A DNA stretch of 49,162 bases from contig NZ_BMLH01000007.1 in NCBI RefSeq assembly GCF_014645135.1, positions 1 through 49,162 of the forward strand, in the 5' to 3' direction. The stretch's first letter is position 1; every line of letters starts with the position of its first letter. The translations under genes were made by a program, and so were the position numbers. The notes beneath the pieces are model-generated. The model was not told the origin of the DNA. It made no database searches and saw only the letters and a program-made list of their open reading frames with translations. Below are positions 28,424 through 37,744 of the stretch, in pieces. This DNA is from Rheinheimera tangshanensis. Lineage in GTDB: Bacteria > Pseudomonadota > Gammaproteobacteria > Enterobacterales > Alteromonadaceae.

Positions 28424-29203
28424 TTAATTAATTAATTTTTTATCCACCAAAACCTTCTTAGCCCTCGACGTTAACGAGTATTTAAAATTATTTTGCGAAA
28501 CTTGGATTATATCGATATATTTGTGCCTAATTAATTCAGTAATTAATACGTCATTTTTAACGTCGCTAAATCCCAAAATTGATTTCAAATCGTCTCTAAG
28601 CATAACGGATTTGTTGGCAGCCATAGTGACCAAAAGTTGACCTATGATGGACTGAAGATCAGTATCAAACTCTGGAAAATGAATATTAGAACTTAGCGGC
28701 TTACTAGAGTCCGGTTTGCGTATCTCTGTTAGCTGTACTTTGAGTTCTTCTCTGGTGTTTTCATCATCGATTTCATTTATCTTTTGGTCTACCGCAGCAC
28801 GTTCCAAGATAATTTCTTCTTTAATCCTAAATAGTTCTGAGCGCGCTTCCTCTAAGTTTCTTTTCTTGATGGTTGTTCGGTGATCTGCATCTATAGATAA
28901 GTTATCTCTAAGCTCTACAGCCTGATTTGTAGCATATCCTATAAGGAAATTTATCCAAGGATAAGCAATTGAATAGACAATAGAAATCAGAAATGGAAAG
29001 GCAAAAGCTGAGTAAAAATCTACAGATTCCTTGAAATAATTAATACGTAGTGGGACGCTCGCAGTATGAAAAAACAAGTAGAAAATTGGATCCCAATTTA
29101 TAGCGATAAATGAAACAAGGAAATAGCCAAAAATTGGGCTTTTAATCCTATTAATAAATTGTTGAGCGAACTCTTCCAACTCAAAATCCTTTTTTAAAAT
29201 CAA
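28424..29203 (-). CDS. AT-rich orphan gene: membrane protein with coiled coil and winged-helix-like tail
   Basis: A 259-residue protein of unknown function. Two membrane segments lie at about 20-43 (the IKSPIFGYFLVSFIAINW region) and 63-86 (FYSAFAFPFLISIVYSIA). A Glu/Arg-rich coiled coil follows (about 105-160), then a region (about 185-255) that reads like a winged helix (SVMLRDDLKSILGFSDVKND, then ITELIRHKYIDII). The base composition is markedly more AT-rich than the neighbours, and a decayed transposase lies just beyond, both signs of horizontal acquisition. The N-terminal IKSP-F-G-F-x-W pattern resembles uncharacterised proteins I associate with accessory regions, but I cannot assign a role. 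It stands alone. Confidence 0.7.
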   Translation of the reverse strand: MILKKDFELEEFAQQFINRIKSPIFGYFLVSFIAINWDPIFYLFFHTASVPLRINYFKESVDFYSAFAFPFLISIVYSIAYPWINFLIGYATNQAVELRDNLSIDADHRTTIKKRNLEEARSELFRIKEEIILERAAVDQKINEIDDENTREELKVQLTEIRKPDSSKPLSSNIHFPEFDTDLQSIIGQLLVTMAANKSVMLRDDLKSILGFSDVKNDVLITELIRHKYIDIIQVSQNNFKYSLTSRAKKVLVDKKLIN

Positions 29204-29309
29204 TATAAATACAAGAGGTGGTTACTTCCATGATGTTTAGAACGTAAGCACATGTAAAATACGATGTTTTTAGGGAAATTGCAAAAGTACAAAACGTGCG
29301 ATATGTGCA

Positions 29310-29405
29310 AAGGTTATCTGCGACAATAGAACAGAATTTACCAGCAAGGCGCTGTTTTTCTGGAATAAGGAAATGGGCGTACTAGGTAAACTCACACAAA
29401 ATGCT
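29310..29405 (+). pseudogene. remnant of an IS3-family transposase (rve integrase core)
   Basis: The frame encodes VICDNRTEFTSKALFFWNKE, which matches the conserved CDNGxEFTSK..FFW block of IS3-type OrfB transposases around the second catalytic Asp, followed shortly by GKLTQNA, the equivalent of GKPTQNA. About seven residues expected between the two blocks are missing, the Gly after DN is Arg, and no flanking transposase sequence is recognisable. The frame is open from 29274 to 29549, but only this part is recognisable. The rest of the gap 29204-29647 holds no other gene I can support. Confidence 0.65.
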
Positions 29406-29591
29406 TTATCAACACTAGCTGAGAACACTGGACAAAGACCAGATATCTGTTTGATAAATATGGAGATATCCCCTTTAACTCCAATGCACAAAGTATCACA
29501 TAATGATTATTATGTTAAATTAATTATAGATGTCTATAAGGTTGAGTAAACAACTTCACTTCTCCCGCAATCCAGATATTCAAACAGCATT

Positions 29592-29637
29592 AAGAGCCTT
29601 ACGTCGGTTTCAACTCATTTATCCGGCGTAAGGCTTA
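29592..29637. repeat. REP-like inverted repeat downstream of nhaP2
   Basis: AGCCTTACGTCGG and CCGGCGTAAGGCT are 13-bp arms with one mismatch, around a 15-bp loop. It starts about 10 bp past the nhaP2 stop and could act as its terminator or mRNA-stabilising element, although no long T-run follows. It shares ACGCCGGATAA with the hairpin at 76-130, hinting at a repeat family. Confidence 0.5.
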
Positions 29638-29647
29638 CTTCTATAGA

Positions 29648-31369
29648 TTAAGCCGACTTAATACCCACCTGCAGTATTTGGTCGTGGTCGTCTATTTGAC
29701 GTACTGTCAGTACTAACTGATCCAGCTGCACCTGGTCGCCAACCACCACACGTCTGTGGAACTTTTCAGTGATATATTCGGACAGGCTTTGGCTTGGGTC
29801 CTGATCTGCAGCGAATTGAATACTGTAGAAGCCATCCAGCTCGTGTAAGGTGATTTCGCCGTTTAATACGAAGTCACCGAAGAAATCCAGTTTATCCAAC
29901 GAGGTTTGCTCTGCGCTGGTGGACACTTTGTCACTGACAGCTTTCACATCTTTGGCTTTGCTTAATACCAGCAGCATGTCGTTCAGTTGAAAGCTTGGGC
30001 TTTGCTCGGCTTTGATCCATTCACCTTTACGCAGCACACCTAAGTAGCTGACATTCGGCGACATATTCAGTTGCTGCCAGTCGCTGTCGACAATAGGTGA
30101 ACCTTTGCCGACTTTGAAGGACAAGACTTGCAGCAAATCATTACTGGCCACACTATCGAGTGGCATGGAATGATCCGGGCCTGGCTCTGGTGGTACTTCA
30201 AGCTTTAGCCAGCGCGCGACTGGTGCTATAGACCAGCCCTGGATAAGCAAGGATACAATCACCACGAAAAATGCGACGTTAAAGTACAAGTCTTTATTAG
30301 GTACACCAGCTAACCATGGGAACAAAGCCAGAATAATAGGCACTGCACCTCTTAGCCCTACCCAACTGATAAATACCTGATCTTTCTTTGGAAAATGAAA
30401 TGGCACCAGACTTAAAAACACAGCTATAGGCCGGGCTATAAAAATCATCACCAAGGCCAAAATTAAAGCCGGAACTGCGTATTCCATCAGTTTGCTTGGC
30501 GTTACCAATAAACCCAGCATCAAAAACATAATGATTTGACTGAGCCAGGCTAAACCGTCGTGCATCCGCAATATTTGCTGAATTTGTGGTAAACGGGCAT
30601 TACCAATTAAAAAGCCCATTAAATACACCGCCAGAAAGCCGCTGCCACCAAATTGGTTGGTCAAGCCGTAGATCAGAAGCGCATAAGAGACGGCCAGTAA
30701 AGGGAAAAAGGCGGCGCTTAAAGGCAGTTTTCTACACAACAAAACAAAGAGGCGCCCTGCTCCATAGCCTACTGCAGCACCGACCACAGCCTGTTGAAAG
30801 AATACAGTCGATAAGGACCAGTTTAATTCACTTTGGCCGGCTAAGACGCCAACCAGAGTGAAGGTCAACATCACCGCCATAGGGTCGTTACTACCCGACT
30901 CTATTTCCAATGTGGATGCCACCCGCTCTTTGATATTTAAGCCGGCGGACTGAAAGATAGAAAACACAGCTGCGGCGTCCGTTGAGCTTAATATAGCGCC
31001 CAACAGTAAGCCTTCTAGCAAGGTCAAATTAAACAAATAAGAGGCTGCGACACCTAAAATGCCGCAGGTCAGCACAACGCCCAATGTAGCCAATACAGCT
31101 GCTGGCGCCAATACCACACGAACCCTGTCCGGATGAGTGCGCATACCACCATCAAACAGGATAATCACCAGAGCTATAGAGCCAATCAGCAACGCTACAT
31201 CAGGATTGCCAAACTTGATGCCCAGTAAACCGTCTTCACCGGCCAGCATGCCAATAACGAGGAAAATTAATAATAAAGGCGCACCTAAGCGCGCCGAGAT
31301 CAGAGTAGCAACGATACTGGAGAAAAACAGAGCCCCTGCAACCAGGATTGTTAAATTCACTGCATCCAA
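29648..31369 (-). CDS. nhaP2: K+/H+ antiporter NhaP2 (CvrA) type
   Basis: A 573-residue CPA1 antiporter, near the size of the E. coli protein (578). Residues about 1-395 contain roughly twelve to thirteen membrane helices with the ion-binding segments SSTDAAAVFS and ESGSNDPMAVML. A TrkA_C-type domain follows (about 405-485) and then a CorC/HlyC-like tail (about 490-570). Members expel K+ (or Na+) in exchange for H+ and help in osmotic or low-pH adaptation. The gene starts only 18 bp after pyrF on the same strand, without an obvious terminator between, so it may be read from the lapA-lapB-pyrF transcript. Confidence 0.9.
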   Translation of the reverse strand: MDAVNLTILVAGALFFSSIVATLISARLGAPLLLIFLVIGMLAGEDGLLGIKFGNPDVALLIGSIALVIILFDGGMRTHPDRVRVVLAPAAVLATLGVVLTCGILGVAASYLFNLTLLEGLLLGAILSSTDAAAVFSIFQSAGLNIKERVASTLEIESGSNDPMAVMLTFTLVGVLAGQSELNWSLSTVFFQQAVVGAAVGYGAGRLFVLLCRKLPLSAAFFPLLAVSYALLIYGLTNQFGGSGFLAVYLMGFLIGNARLPQIQQILRMHDGLAWLSQIIMFLMLGLLVTPSKLMEYAVPALILALVMIFIARPIAVFLSLVPFHFPKKDQVFISWVGLRGAVPIILALFPWLAGVPNKDLYFNVAFFVVIVSLLIQGWSIAPVARWLKLEVPPEPGPDHSMPLDSVASNDLLQVLSFKVGKGSPIVDSDWQQLNMSPNVSYLGVLRKGEWIKAEQSPSFQLNDMLLVLSKAKDVKAVSDKVSTSAEQTSLDKLDFFGDFVLNGEITLHELDGFYSIQFAADQDPSQSLSEYITEKFHRRVVVGDQVQLDQLVLTVRQIDDHDQILQVGIKSA

Positions 31370-31387
31370 ATAAAAGCTCCTTTTTTC

Positions 31388-32095
31388 TTAATGCGCAGGG
31401 TAAATCTCCCGGTAGATTTGTTGTAAAGCGGATAACGGATCGGCAGCTTTGGTAATTGGGCGCCCTATCACCATATAGTCTACACCAGCCTTTAACGCAT
31501 CAGCTGGAGTCATCACCCTTTTTTGATCATCAGCAGTAGCAAAAGATGGACGAATACCAGGTGTTACTAAACAGAATTCTTTACCAAATTGCTGTTTTAA
31601 TTCAACAGCTTCTTGTGCAGAACAAACCACGCCATCCAAACCTGACTTATCCACCAGCCCAGCCAGTCTTAGTACCTGCTGCTGTGGAGTTAAATTAATA
31701 CCCAGCTCCACTAAATCACTTTGCTCCATACTGGTCAATACAGTCACAGCAATCAGCAGTGGTTTTTCTTTGCCAAAGCTTTCTAGGGCTTCGCGGGCAG
31801 CAATCATCATACGGCTACCGCCGCAGGCATGGACGTTTACCATCCAGACACCTAAGTCGGCCGATGCTTTGACAGCTTTGGCGACTGTGTTTGGAATATC
31901 GTGAAACTTCAGATCTAAAAACACATCAAACTTGCGCTGCTGCAGCTCTTTGACAAAGTCCGGACCAAAGTGAGTAAACATCTCTTTACCGACTTTTAAA
32001 CGGCACAACGACGGGTCAAGTTGGCTGACTAAATTTAATGCTGCGGATTTTTGCTCAAAGTCTAAGGCGACCACTATAGGACTGGTGTTATTCAT
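31388..32095 (-). CDS. pyrF: orotidine 5'-phosphate decarboxylase
   Basis: A 235-residue TIM-barrel enzyme that makes UMP from OMP, the last step of de novo pyrimidine synthesis. The catalytic motif [15 protein letters not shown] (about residues 60-74) has the Lys and Asp of the active site, and GRPITKA near the C-terminus binds the phosphate. The family length is about 230-245. It lies 21 bp after lapB, the same neighbourhood as in E. coli (yciS-yciM-pyrF). No pyrimidine attenuator is visible. Confidence 0.96.
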   Translation of the reverse strand: MNNTSPIVVALDFEQKSAALNLVSQLDPSLCRLKVGKEMFTHFGPDFVKELQQRKFDVFLDLKFHDIPNTVAKAVKASADLGVWMVNVHACGGSRMMIAAREALESFGKEKPLLIAVTVLTSMEQSDLVELGINLTPQQQVLRLAGLVDKSGLDGVVCSAQEAVELKQQFGKEFCLVTPGIRPSFATADDQKRVMTPADALKAGVDYMVIGRPITKAADPLSALQQIYREIYPAH

Positions 32096-32116
32096 CAGGT
32101 TCTCTTCTTTGTCAGA

Positions 32117-33247
32117 TCAGCGACCGTCTATGCCGGTCATTGGCTCTACCGTTTCCCACTGCTGACAAGACGGACAGAGCCAATAAGGTTGCTTGGTTTT
32201 AAAGCCACAATTGCGGCAATGATACAGCACTTTGGTATCCAGATAAGCCTGTACCATCTGCTCTATTTCAGCCAAATGCGGCTCAGACGGGTTCTGTAAC
32301 CGTCTGATTTGAATAAACTTTAAAAATAAGCGGATATTCGGCTGCTGCTTCAATTTATCTGTTAGTAAATTTTCAGCTTGTTGCAGATTCTCGCCTTGTG
32401 CATAAAATTGTGCCAGCTCTGCGATAGCACTGATGTTTTTATGTTTGCGGCTCAGTTCCGTCAGTAGTGTTTGCCACTCTGCCGGTTCTGGCTTTGTTTG
32501 TTGCACTAAAGGCAACAACTCAGCGGCCCATTGTGGCCGTTGCTGCAGTATGGCCAGCAATAGCTCACGGGCTTCGATAAATTCTTCTTCGGCAATCAGC
32601 TTTTTTGCCAGCTCGTACTTGGGCCGCAAAGACACCGGATACCGTTGGATTAGCTGCCGGTACGCGTCGCTTGGCACTGGCTCTTTACGCCAGGCTTCAC
32701 AGCTAAAATTCGCCACACCAATACGCAAGGAACGAGAATCTGTTTGCTCTACTACAGCACGGAAATCCATGGCTTTTTGCCATTCGTGTGTGGCGGTAAA
32801 TAAGCTAAATAGTTGTTTTAATACAGCTTCGCGAATGCTTTCAGCCTGCACCAAAGCGCTTAATAAAGGTTCTGCTCTATCGTATAAACCCGCACTAAAG
32901 TAATCTTTGGCCAGCTCAAACTGTATTTTTTGTGCCTGCTGTTTTGGCAGTTTGAGCTGATGCAATTTTTCATGGATACGAATGGCTTTATCCCAATCAC
33001 CACGGCGACGGAACAGGTTGGCTAATGCCAGATAGGTATCAATAGTCGCGGCTTCGACATCAAGCAATTGCAGTAATTGCTCAATAGCTTTGTCTTCTTG
33101 ATCAGTCAGCAGGAAATTTAAGCCAGAGGATAAGTTTTTAGTGACAGAAGCCCTGCCCTTAAGCTCTTTTTGTTTTTCGCTGTTTCGTCCCATAAACCAA
33201 CCGTAAGCGGCGGCGACAGGAAGTAACAGAAATAACAGTTCCAGCAT
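32117..33247 (-). CDS. lapB: lipopolysaccharide assembly protein LapB (YciM)
   Basis: A 376-residue protein (E. coli 389). A single N-terminal membrane helix (about 1-18, facing the cytoplasm) is followed by a series of TPR repeats (about 35-325) and a C-terminal rubredoxin-like metal site with CRNC and CPSC (about 347-363). LapB acts with FtsH to control LpxC turnover and so balance LPS and phospholipid synthesis. It is in an operon with lapA five bases upstream and pyrF downstream. All four rubredoxin cysteines are present. Confidence 0.95.
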   Translation of the reverse strand: MLELLFLLLPVAAAYGWFMGRNSEKQKELKGRASVTKNLSSGLNFLLTDQEDKAIEQLLQLLDVEAATIDTYLALANLFRRRGDWDKAIRIHEKLHQLKLPKQQAQKIQFELAKDYFSAGLYDRAEPLLSALVQAESIREAVLKQLFSLFTATHEWQKAMDFRAVVEQTDSRSLRIGVANFSCEAWRKEPVPSDAYRQLIQRYPVSLRPKYELAKKLIAEEEFIEARELLLAILQQRPQWAAELLPLVQQTKPEPAEWQTLLTELSRKHKNISAIAELAQFYAQGENLQQAENLLTDKLKQQPNIRLFLKFIQIRRLQNPSEPHLAEIEQMVQAYLDTKVLYHCRNCGFKTKQPYWLCPSCQQWETVEPMTGIDGR

Positions 33248-33252
33248 AGGGA

Positions 33253-33495
33253 TCAGGTTTTATCTGAAGATTTAGCAAACCAACCTTTGGTTTTTGCCTT
33301 CAGGATAAAGGCCATAGACACACTCAGGCCAAGCAGAAAACCAGAGACTAAAAACAGAGCGGCGATATCCACCACTCTGAGTTCTGTTTTTGCAATAAGA
33401 TAATCAAATTCAGCAACTTGCTGATTGAGGGAACCCAGAATAAGCCCGAAAATAATCAGGGCAATAATAAATACAACATAAAAAAATCTGGTCAA
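33253..33495 (-). CDS. lapA: lipopolysaccharide assembly protein LapA (YciS)
   Basis: An 80-residue DUF1049 membrane protein with two helices (about 3-23 and 43-66) joined by a short periplasmic loop. The motifs GLILGSLNQQVAEFDYLIA and FLLGLSVSM are typical of the family. It is somewhat shorter than E. coli LapA (102), with a short basic tail. LapA partners LapB in LPS regulation; the two genes are separated by five bases, confirming the pair. It follows ihfB by 35 bp. Confidence 0.92.
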   Translation of the reverse strand: MTRFFYVVFIIALIIFGLILGSLNQQVAEFDYLIAKTELRVVDIAALFLVSGFLLGLSVSMAFILKAKTKGWFAKSSDKT

Positions 33496-33530
33496 AACTC
33501 CGTCAACCCCGTTTTTTAGCTGAAAAGAGA

Positions 33531-33815
33531 TCAGGTGTTCGTTTTCACCCGGTCACGTAATTCTTTACCCGGTTTGAAATGAGGCACGTATTTGCCGTCT
33601 AATTCCACTTTATCGCCGGTTTTTGGATTGCGACCTACACGAGGTGCGCGGTAATGCAGAGAAAAACTACCAAAACCACGAATTTCGATACGCTCGTTAT
33701 TCGCCAGTGAAGTGGCCATTTGTTCCAGAATTTCTTTGACTGAAGATTCGATGTCTTTCACCTGGACATGAGAAAAATCAGTAGACAGTTTTTCGATCAA
33801 TTCAGATTTGGTCAT
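33531..33815 (-). CDS. ihfB: integration host factor subunit beta
   Basis: A 94-residue HU/IHF-fold DNA-bending protein, the same length as E. coli IhfB. The DNA-inserting beta-arm segment [13 protein letters not shown] (about 63-75) has the conserved proline in RNPKTG, and [10 protein letters not shown] precedes it. It forms a heterodimer with IhfA (not in the window) and bends DNA by about 160 degrees at specific sites. The gene follows rpsA, as in E. coli, after a 68-bp gap with a hairpin and a GGAGGG ribosome site. Confidence 0.96.
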   Translation of the reverse strand: MTKSELIEKLSTDFSHVQVKDIESSVKEILEQMATSLANNERIEIRGFGSFSLHYRAPRVGRNPKTGDKVELDGKYVPHFKPGKELRDRVKTNT

Positions 33816-33840
33816 GGACCCTCCGCAGTATCAGTAGAAT

Positions 33841-33869
33841 GAAGGACCAGAGCAAAGCTCCGGTCCTTC
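33841..33869 (-). terminator. hairpin between rpsA and ihfB
   Basis: GAAGGACC.GAGC and GCTC.GGTCCTTC form a 12-pair stem with one mismatch and a three-base loop, 15 bp after the rpsA stop. There is only a weak T-rich tail, so it probably reduces rather than abolishes read-through into ihfB. Confidence 0.6.
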
Positions 33870-33883
33870 TATACAAGCATCAA

Positions 33884-35560
33884 TTAGTCAGCTTTTTGAG
33901 CAGCTTTGAATGCTTCGGCCATAGCGTTACCACCAAAGTCAGCATCATCCTGCTTTTTGATAGTGTCCATAGCTTCTTTTTCTTCAGCTTCGAATTTCGC
34001 TTTGATTGACAGGCTGATTACGCGGTTTTTGCGGTCAACACCCATCAGGCGAGCTTCTACTTCTTCACCAACTTTTAATACTGTAGTAGCGTCTTCGATA
34101 CGCTCACGAGCGATGTCAGATACGCGAACGTAACCTTCAACACCACCTTCCAGCATTACAGTAGCGCCTTTCGCGTCAACTGCAGTTACGTTGCCTTTAA
34201 CGATAGCACCTTTTTTGTTATCAGCAAGGTAGCCGTTGAACGGGTCTTCGTCTAATTGCTTGATGCCTAAAGAGATACGCTCGCGCTCTGGGTCAACTTG
34301 TAACACAACTGCGTGGACTTCGTCGCCTTTCTTGAATTCACGCACAGCGTCTTCGCCAGTTGAATTCCAGCTGATGTCTGACAGGTGTACTAAACCGTCG
34401 ATGCCACCGTCTAAACCGATGAAGATACCGAAGTCAGTGATTGACTTGATCTTACCAGATACGCGGTCACCCTTGTTGAAGCCCTTAGCGAACTCTTCCC
34501 ATGGGTTGGCTTTACATTGTTTCAGACCTAAAGAAATACGACGACGTTCTTCGTCGATTTCCAGAACCATAACTTCCACTGAATCACCTAAGTTAACAAC
34601 TTTAGATGGGTGGATGTTTTTGTTAGTCCAGTCCATTTCTGAAACGTGTACTAAACCTTCAACGCCTTCTTCGATTTCTACGAAGCAGCCGTAATCAGTC
34701 AGGTTAGTTACGCGACCAGTGATGCGAGCACCTTCTGGGTAACGTGAAGCGATAGCGGCCCATGGATCTTCACCCATTTGCTTCAGACCTAAAGAAACAC
34801 GTTGTTTCTCACGGTCAAACTTCAGAACCTTAACTGGAATTTCGTCGCCAACATTGACGATTTCGCTTGGGTGTTTAACACGTTTCCAAGCCATGTCAGT
34901 GATGTGCAGTAAACCGTCAACGCCACCTAAATCTACGAATGCACCGTAGTCAGTCAGGTTCTTAACGATACCTTTAACTTCCATGCCTTCTTCTAAGTTT
35001 TGTAACAGTGTATCGCGCTCAGCACTGCTTTCAGATTCGATCACAGCACGACGTGATACAACCACGTTGTTGCGCTTCTGATCCAATTTGATTACTTTGA
35101 ACTCAAGTTCTTTGTGTTCTAAGTGTAATGTGTCACGTACCGGACGCACGTCAACTAATGAACCAGGCAGGAATGCACGGATACCATCAACTTCGACAGT
35201 GAAACCGCCTTTAACTTTGCCAGTGATGATACCGATAACAGTAACTTTATCTTCACAAGCTTTTTCCAGGCGAACCCAGGATTCATGGCGTTTAGCTTTT
35301 TCACGGGATAATAAGGTTTCACCGAAACCGTCTTCTACCGCGTCCAGAGCTACGTCGATGATGTCACCAACGCTCACTTCAATCTCGCCAGCCAGGTTTT
35401 TGAATTGTTCAACCGGGATTGCTGCTTCAGATTTCAGACCGGCGTCAACCAGTACTACGTCTTTATGAATAGCAACGATGGTTCCTTTAACGATAGAACC
35501 AGGGCGAGTTTCGATAGTCTTGAGGCTTTCCTCAAACAGTAGTGCAAAATTTTCAGTCAT
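33884..35560 (-). CDS. rpsA: 30S ribosomal protein S1
   Basis: A 558-residue protein (E. coli 557) built of six S1 (OB-fold) repeats; the boundaries are near 20-85, 105-170, 190-260, 275-345, 362-432 and 450-518. The N-terminal [13 protein letters not shown] matches the family start, so I use the ATG at 35560; a GTG two codons upstream gives a longer frame but is not the family start. S1 binds mRNA and helps initiation on structured leaders. E. coli rpsA lacks a strong ribosome site and is autoregulated by leader hairpins; here too no good Shine-Dalgarno sequence is seen. It is transcribed after cmk with a gap of about 100 bp. Confidence 0.96.
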   Translation of the reverse strand: MTENFALLFEESLKTIETRPGSIVKGTIVAIHKDVVLVDAGLKSEAAIPVEQFKNLAGEIEVSVGDIIDVALDAVEDGFGETLLSREKAKRHESWVRLEKACEDKVTVIGIITGKVKGGFTVEVDGIRAFLPGSLVDVRPVRDTLHLEHKELEFKVIKLDQKRNNVVVSRRAVIESESSAERDTLLQNLEEGMEVKGIVKNLTDYGAFVDLGGVDGLLHITDMAWKRVKHPSEIVNVGDEIPVKVLKFDREKQRVSLGLKQMGEDPWAAIASRYPEGARITGRVTNLTDYGCFVEIEEGVEGLVHVSEMDWTNKNIHPSKVVNLGDSVEVMVLEIDEERRRISLGLKQCKANPWEEFAKGFNKGDRVSGKIKSITDFGIFIGLDGGIDGLVHLSDISWNSTGEDAVREFKKGDEVHAVVLQVDPERERISLGIKQLDEDPFNGYLADNKKGAIVKGNVTAVDAKGATVMLEGGVEGYVRVSDIARERIEDATTVLKVGEEVEARLMGVDRKNRVISLSIKAKFEAEEKEAMDTIKKQDDADFGGNAMAEAFKAAQKAD

Positions 35561-35661
35561 ATTCACTTTTTCAGTTTAAGTGCTCCACGCACAGTCCTGT
35601 GTCATGGGGTTGCTAAGTTAACTTGTCATCATCCTTGCGACAAGCTGTCCAACGTGAAGGT

Positions 35662-36342
35662 CTAGGCCTGGTTCAACTTTTTACAGACGTTGAGAACCTC
35701 GTCCAACACTTGTTCAATGGTTTTATTGGTCGAATCCAGCATGTATGCATCGCTTGCAGGCTTTAAAGGCGCTACCGCGCGATTCATATCCCGTTCGTCA
35801 CGGGCCTGTATTTCGCTCAAAAGGTCGCCGATGTTAACATCATGGCCCTTTTCTTTCAACTCTAAATAACGCCGTCTGGCGCGCTCTGACGCGTCGGCCG
35901 TTAAAAAGATTTTAACTTCTGCCTGTGGAAACACCACAGTGCCCATATCACGGCCATCAGCCACTAAACCCGGCGCTTCTTTAAAGGCGCGTTGACGGCG
36001 TAACAAAGCTTCGCGTACCCGTGGTAAAGAGGCAATTTTAGAGGCCACTGACCCTACTTCTTCAGTACGGATGGTATGAGTGACATTTTCGCCTTCCAGC
36101 GTAATGCGGGTATTGCCTTGCTCGTCGCAGGTAAACTGTACATCAAGGTGAGCAGCCAATGGCTGTAAGGCTTCTTCGTCAGAAGGGGCAATCTGGTGAT
36201 GGATAGCAGCTAACGCTAACACACGATAAATCGCTCCGCTATCCAGCAGATGCCAGCCCAGTTTTTGGGAAACTAAACGGCAAATCGTGCCTTTCCCTGA
36301 GCCACCTGGTCCATCAATGGTAATTACCGGCGCTTGTTGCAT
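35662..36342 (-). CDS. cmk: cytidylate kinase
   Basis: A 226-residue (d)CMP kinase (E. coli 227). The P-loop GPGGSGKGT lies near the N-terminus, and the substrate-binding [13 protein letters not shown] and the later [12 protein letters not shown] are in place. It phosphorylates CMP and dCMP. I chose the ATG at 36342 because GGAGG lies just upstream and APVITIDGP then sits where it does in homologues; the frame is open eight codons further. It sits between aroA and rpsA, the same order as in E. coli. Confidence 0.95.
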   Translation of the reverse strand: MQQAPVITIDGPGGSGKGTICRLVSQKLGWHLLDSGAIYRVLALAAIHHQIAPSDEEALQPLAAHLDVQFTCDEQGNTRITLEGENVTHTIRTEEVGSVASKIASLPRVREALLRRQRAFKEAPGLVADGRDMGTVVFPQAEVKIFLTADASERARRRYLELKEKGHDVNIGDLLSEIQARDERDMNRAVAPLKPASDAYMLDSTNKTIEQVLDEVLNVCKKLNQA

Positions 36343-36427
36343 TCTGCCTCCAAAACAGTCGAACACACAAAAAGATGCGGCATTATACAGAAATAAATGA
36401 CAAAAAGCGCGGTTTAATCAAAGGGAT

Positions 36428-36450
36428 CGCGTAACCACTTAGGTTACGCG
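36428..36450 (-). terminator. stem-loop between aroA and cmk
   Basis: CGCGTAACC and GGTTACGCG form a 9-bp perfect stem with a five-base loop just past the aroA stop. In the transcribed direction it is followed by ATCCCTTTGATT and not by a T-run, so termination would be partial. cmk is encoded about 85 bp further along. Confidence 0.45.
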
Positions 36451-36457
36451 TGATTTT

Positions 36458-37744
36458 CTAAGCTAAAGTGCTGAGTGAGCTAAATACTTCAAAGTATTGA
36501 GGAAATGTTTTGCGGGTACAATCCGGGTCTTCAATAGTTACTGCAGTGTTACTTAATGCAACCAAAGAGAAACACATGGCCATACGGTGATCGTTATAGG
36601 TGGCTATACTGGCATGTTTCAGTGTCGTTGGTGGCGTGATTAAAATGTAATCTTCACCTTCTTCCACTTCAGCTCCTACTTTACGCAGTTCTGTCGCCAT
36701 AGCATTCAGACGGTCGGTTTCCTTGACGCGCCAGTTGTAGACATTGCGGATAGCCGTTGGGCCTTGTGCAAATAAAGCTGTAGTCGCAATGGTCATGGCT
36801 GCATCAGGAATAGCGTTGTAATCACGGTCTATGCCTTTTAATTGGTTACGAGTAACCGAAATGTAGTCATAACCCCAGTCTACTGTCGCTCCCATGGCTT
36901 CTAAAGCGTCGGCAAAGTGAATATCACCCTGCACTGCATTTTTGCCAATGCCTGTGACTTTAATGGTGCCGCCTTTGATAGCCGCAGCAGCGAGGAAATA
37001 AGAGGCAGAAGATGCGTCTCCCTCCACCAGAAAATCACCTGGTGACTGATACTGCTGATTGCCTTTGACAACAAAGCTTTGATAGTTGTTGTTATCGACC
37101 ACTACGCCAAAACGCGCCATCAAGGCCAACGTAATATCAATATAAGGTTTAGACACCAATTCGCCGCTAATGACAATTTCGCTGTCACCGGATAATAAAG
37201 GTGCAGCCATCAGCACAGCAGTTAAAAACTGACTGGAGACTGAGCCATCAATACTGATTTTACCGCCAGCCAGAGCTTTACCGCGAATACGAAGCGGCGG
37301 ATAGTCTTTGTGCTGCAGGTACTCAATATCGGCGTTCCACTGTAGCAAGGCATCCACCAGATGACCAATAGGACGTTCGTACATCCGAGGTTCACCTGTT
37401 AAGGTTACATCGACATTGGATACAGCTAAAGCGGCAGTTAAGGGCCGCATTGCTGTGCCAGCATTGCCTAAAAACAGCTCAAGAGGTTCTTTGTGTTGAA
37501 ATACGCCCGCCACACCTTTGATTTCGCACACTGTTTTATCAGCAGATAACGAAAACTGTACGCCAAGCGCTGTTAAGGCATTGAGCATATGGCTGACATC
37601 GTCGCTATCGAGCAAATTGGTAATACGAGTTGTGCCTTTGGCTAAAGCGGCCAGCAACAAAGCACGATTGGAGATACTTTTTGAACCAGGTAAATGCACC
37701 ACGCCTTCCACTTTAGCGATAGGTTCTAAGGTTAAAGTTTTCAT
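36458..37744 (-). CDS. aroA: 3-phosphoshikimate 1-carboxyvinyltransferase (EPSP synthase)
   Basis: A 428-residue enzyme (E. coli 427) that joins shikimate-3-phosphate to phosphoenolpyruvate, the sixth step of chorismate synthesis. Family motifs are [19 protein letters not shown] (about 20-38), [22 protein letters not shown] and NDHRMAM. G in [10 protein letters not shown] and the following residues are the common class I (glyphosate-sensitive) type. Its ATG overlaps the serC stop by one base (TGATG), so it is translationally coupled to serC, as in many gammaproteobacteria. Confidence 0.96.
   Translation of the reverse strand: MKTLTLEPIAKVEGVVHLPGSKSISNRALLLAALAKGTTRITNLLDSDDVSHMLNALTALGVQFSLSADKTVCEIKGVAGVFQHKEPLELFLGNAGTAMRPLTAALAVSNVDVTLTGEPRMYERPIGHLVDALLQWNADIEYLQHKDYPPLRIRGKALAGGKISIDGSVSSQFLTAVLMAAPLLSGDSEIVISGELVSKPYIDITLALMARFGVVVDNNNYQSFVVKGNQQYQSPGDFLVEGDASSASYFLAAAAIKGGTIKVTGIGKNAVQGDIHFADALEAMGATVDWGYDYISVTRNQLKGIDRDYNAIPDAAMTIATTALFAQGPTAIRNVYNWRVKETDRLNAMATELRKVGAEVEEGEDYILITPPTTLKHASIATYNDHRMAMCFSLVALSNTAVTIEDPDCTRKTFPQYFEVFSSLSTLA

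Noticed and set aside
29270-29491. 73-residue minus-strand reading frame in the AT-rich gap
   Set aside because: It is antisense to the IS3-type transposase remnant and has no start signals or family match.
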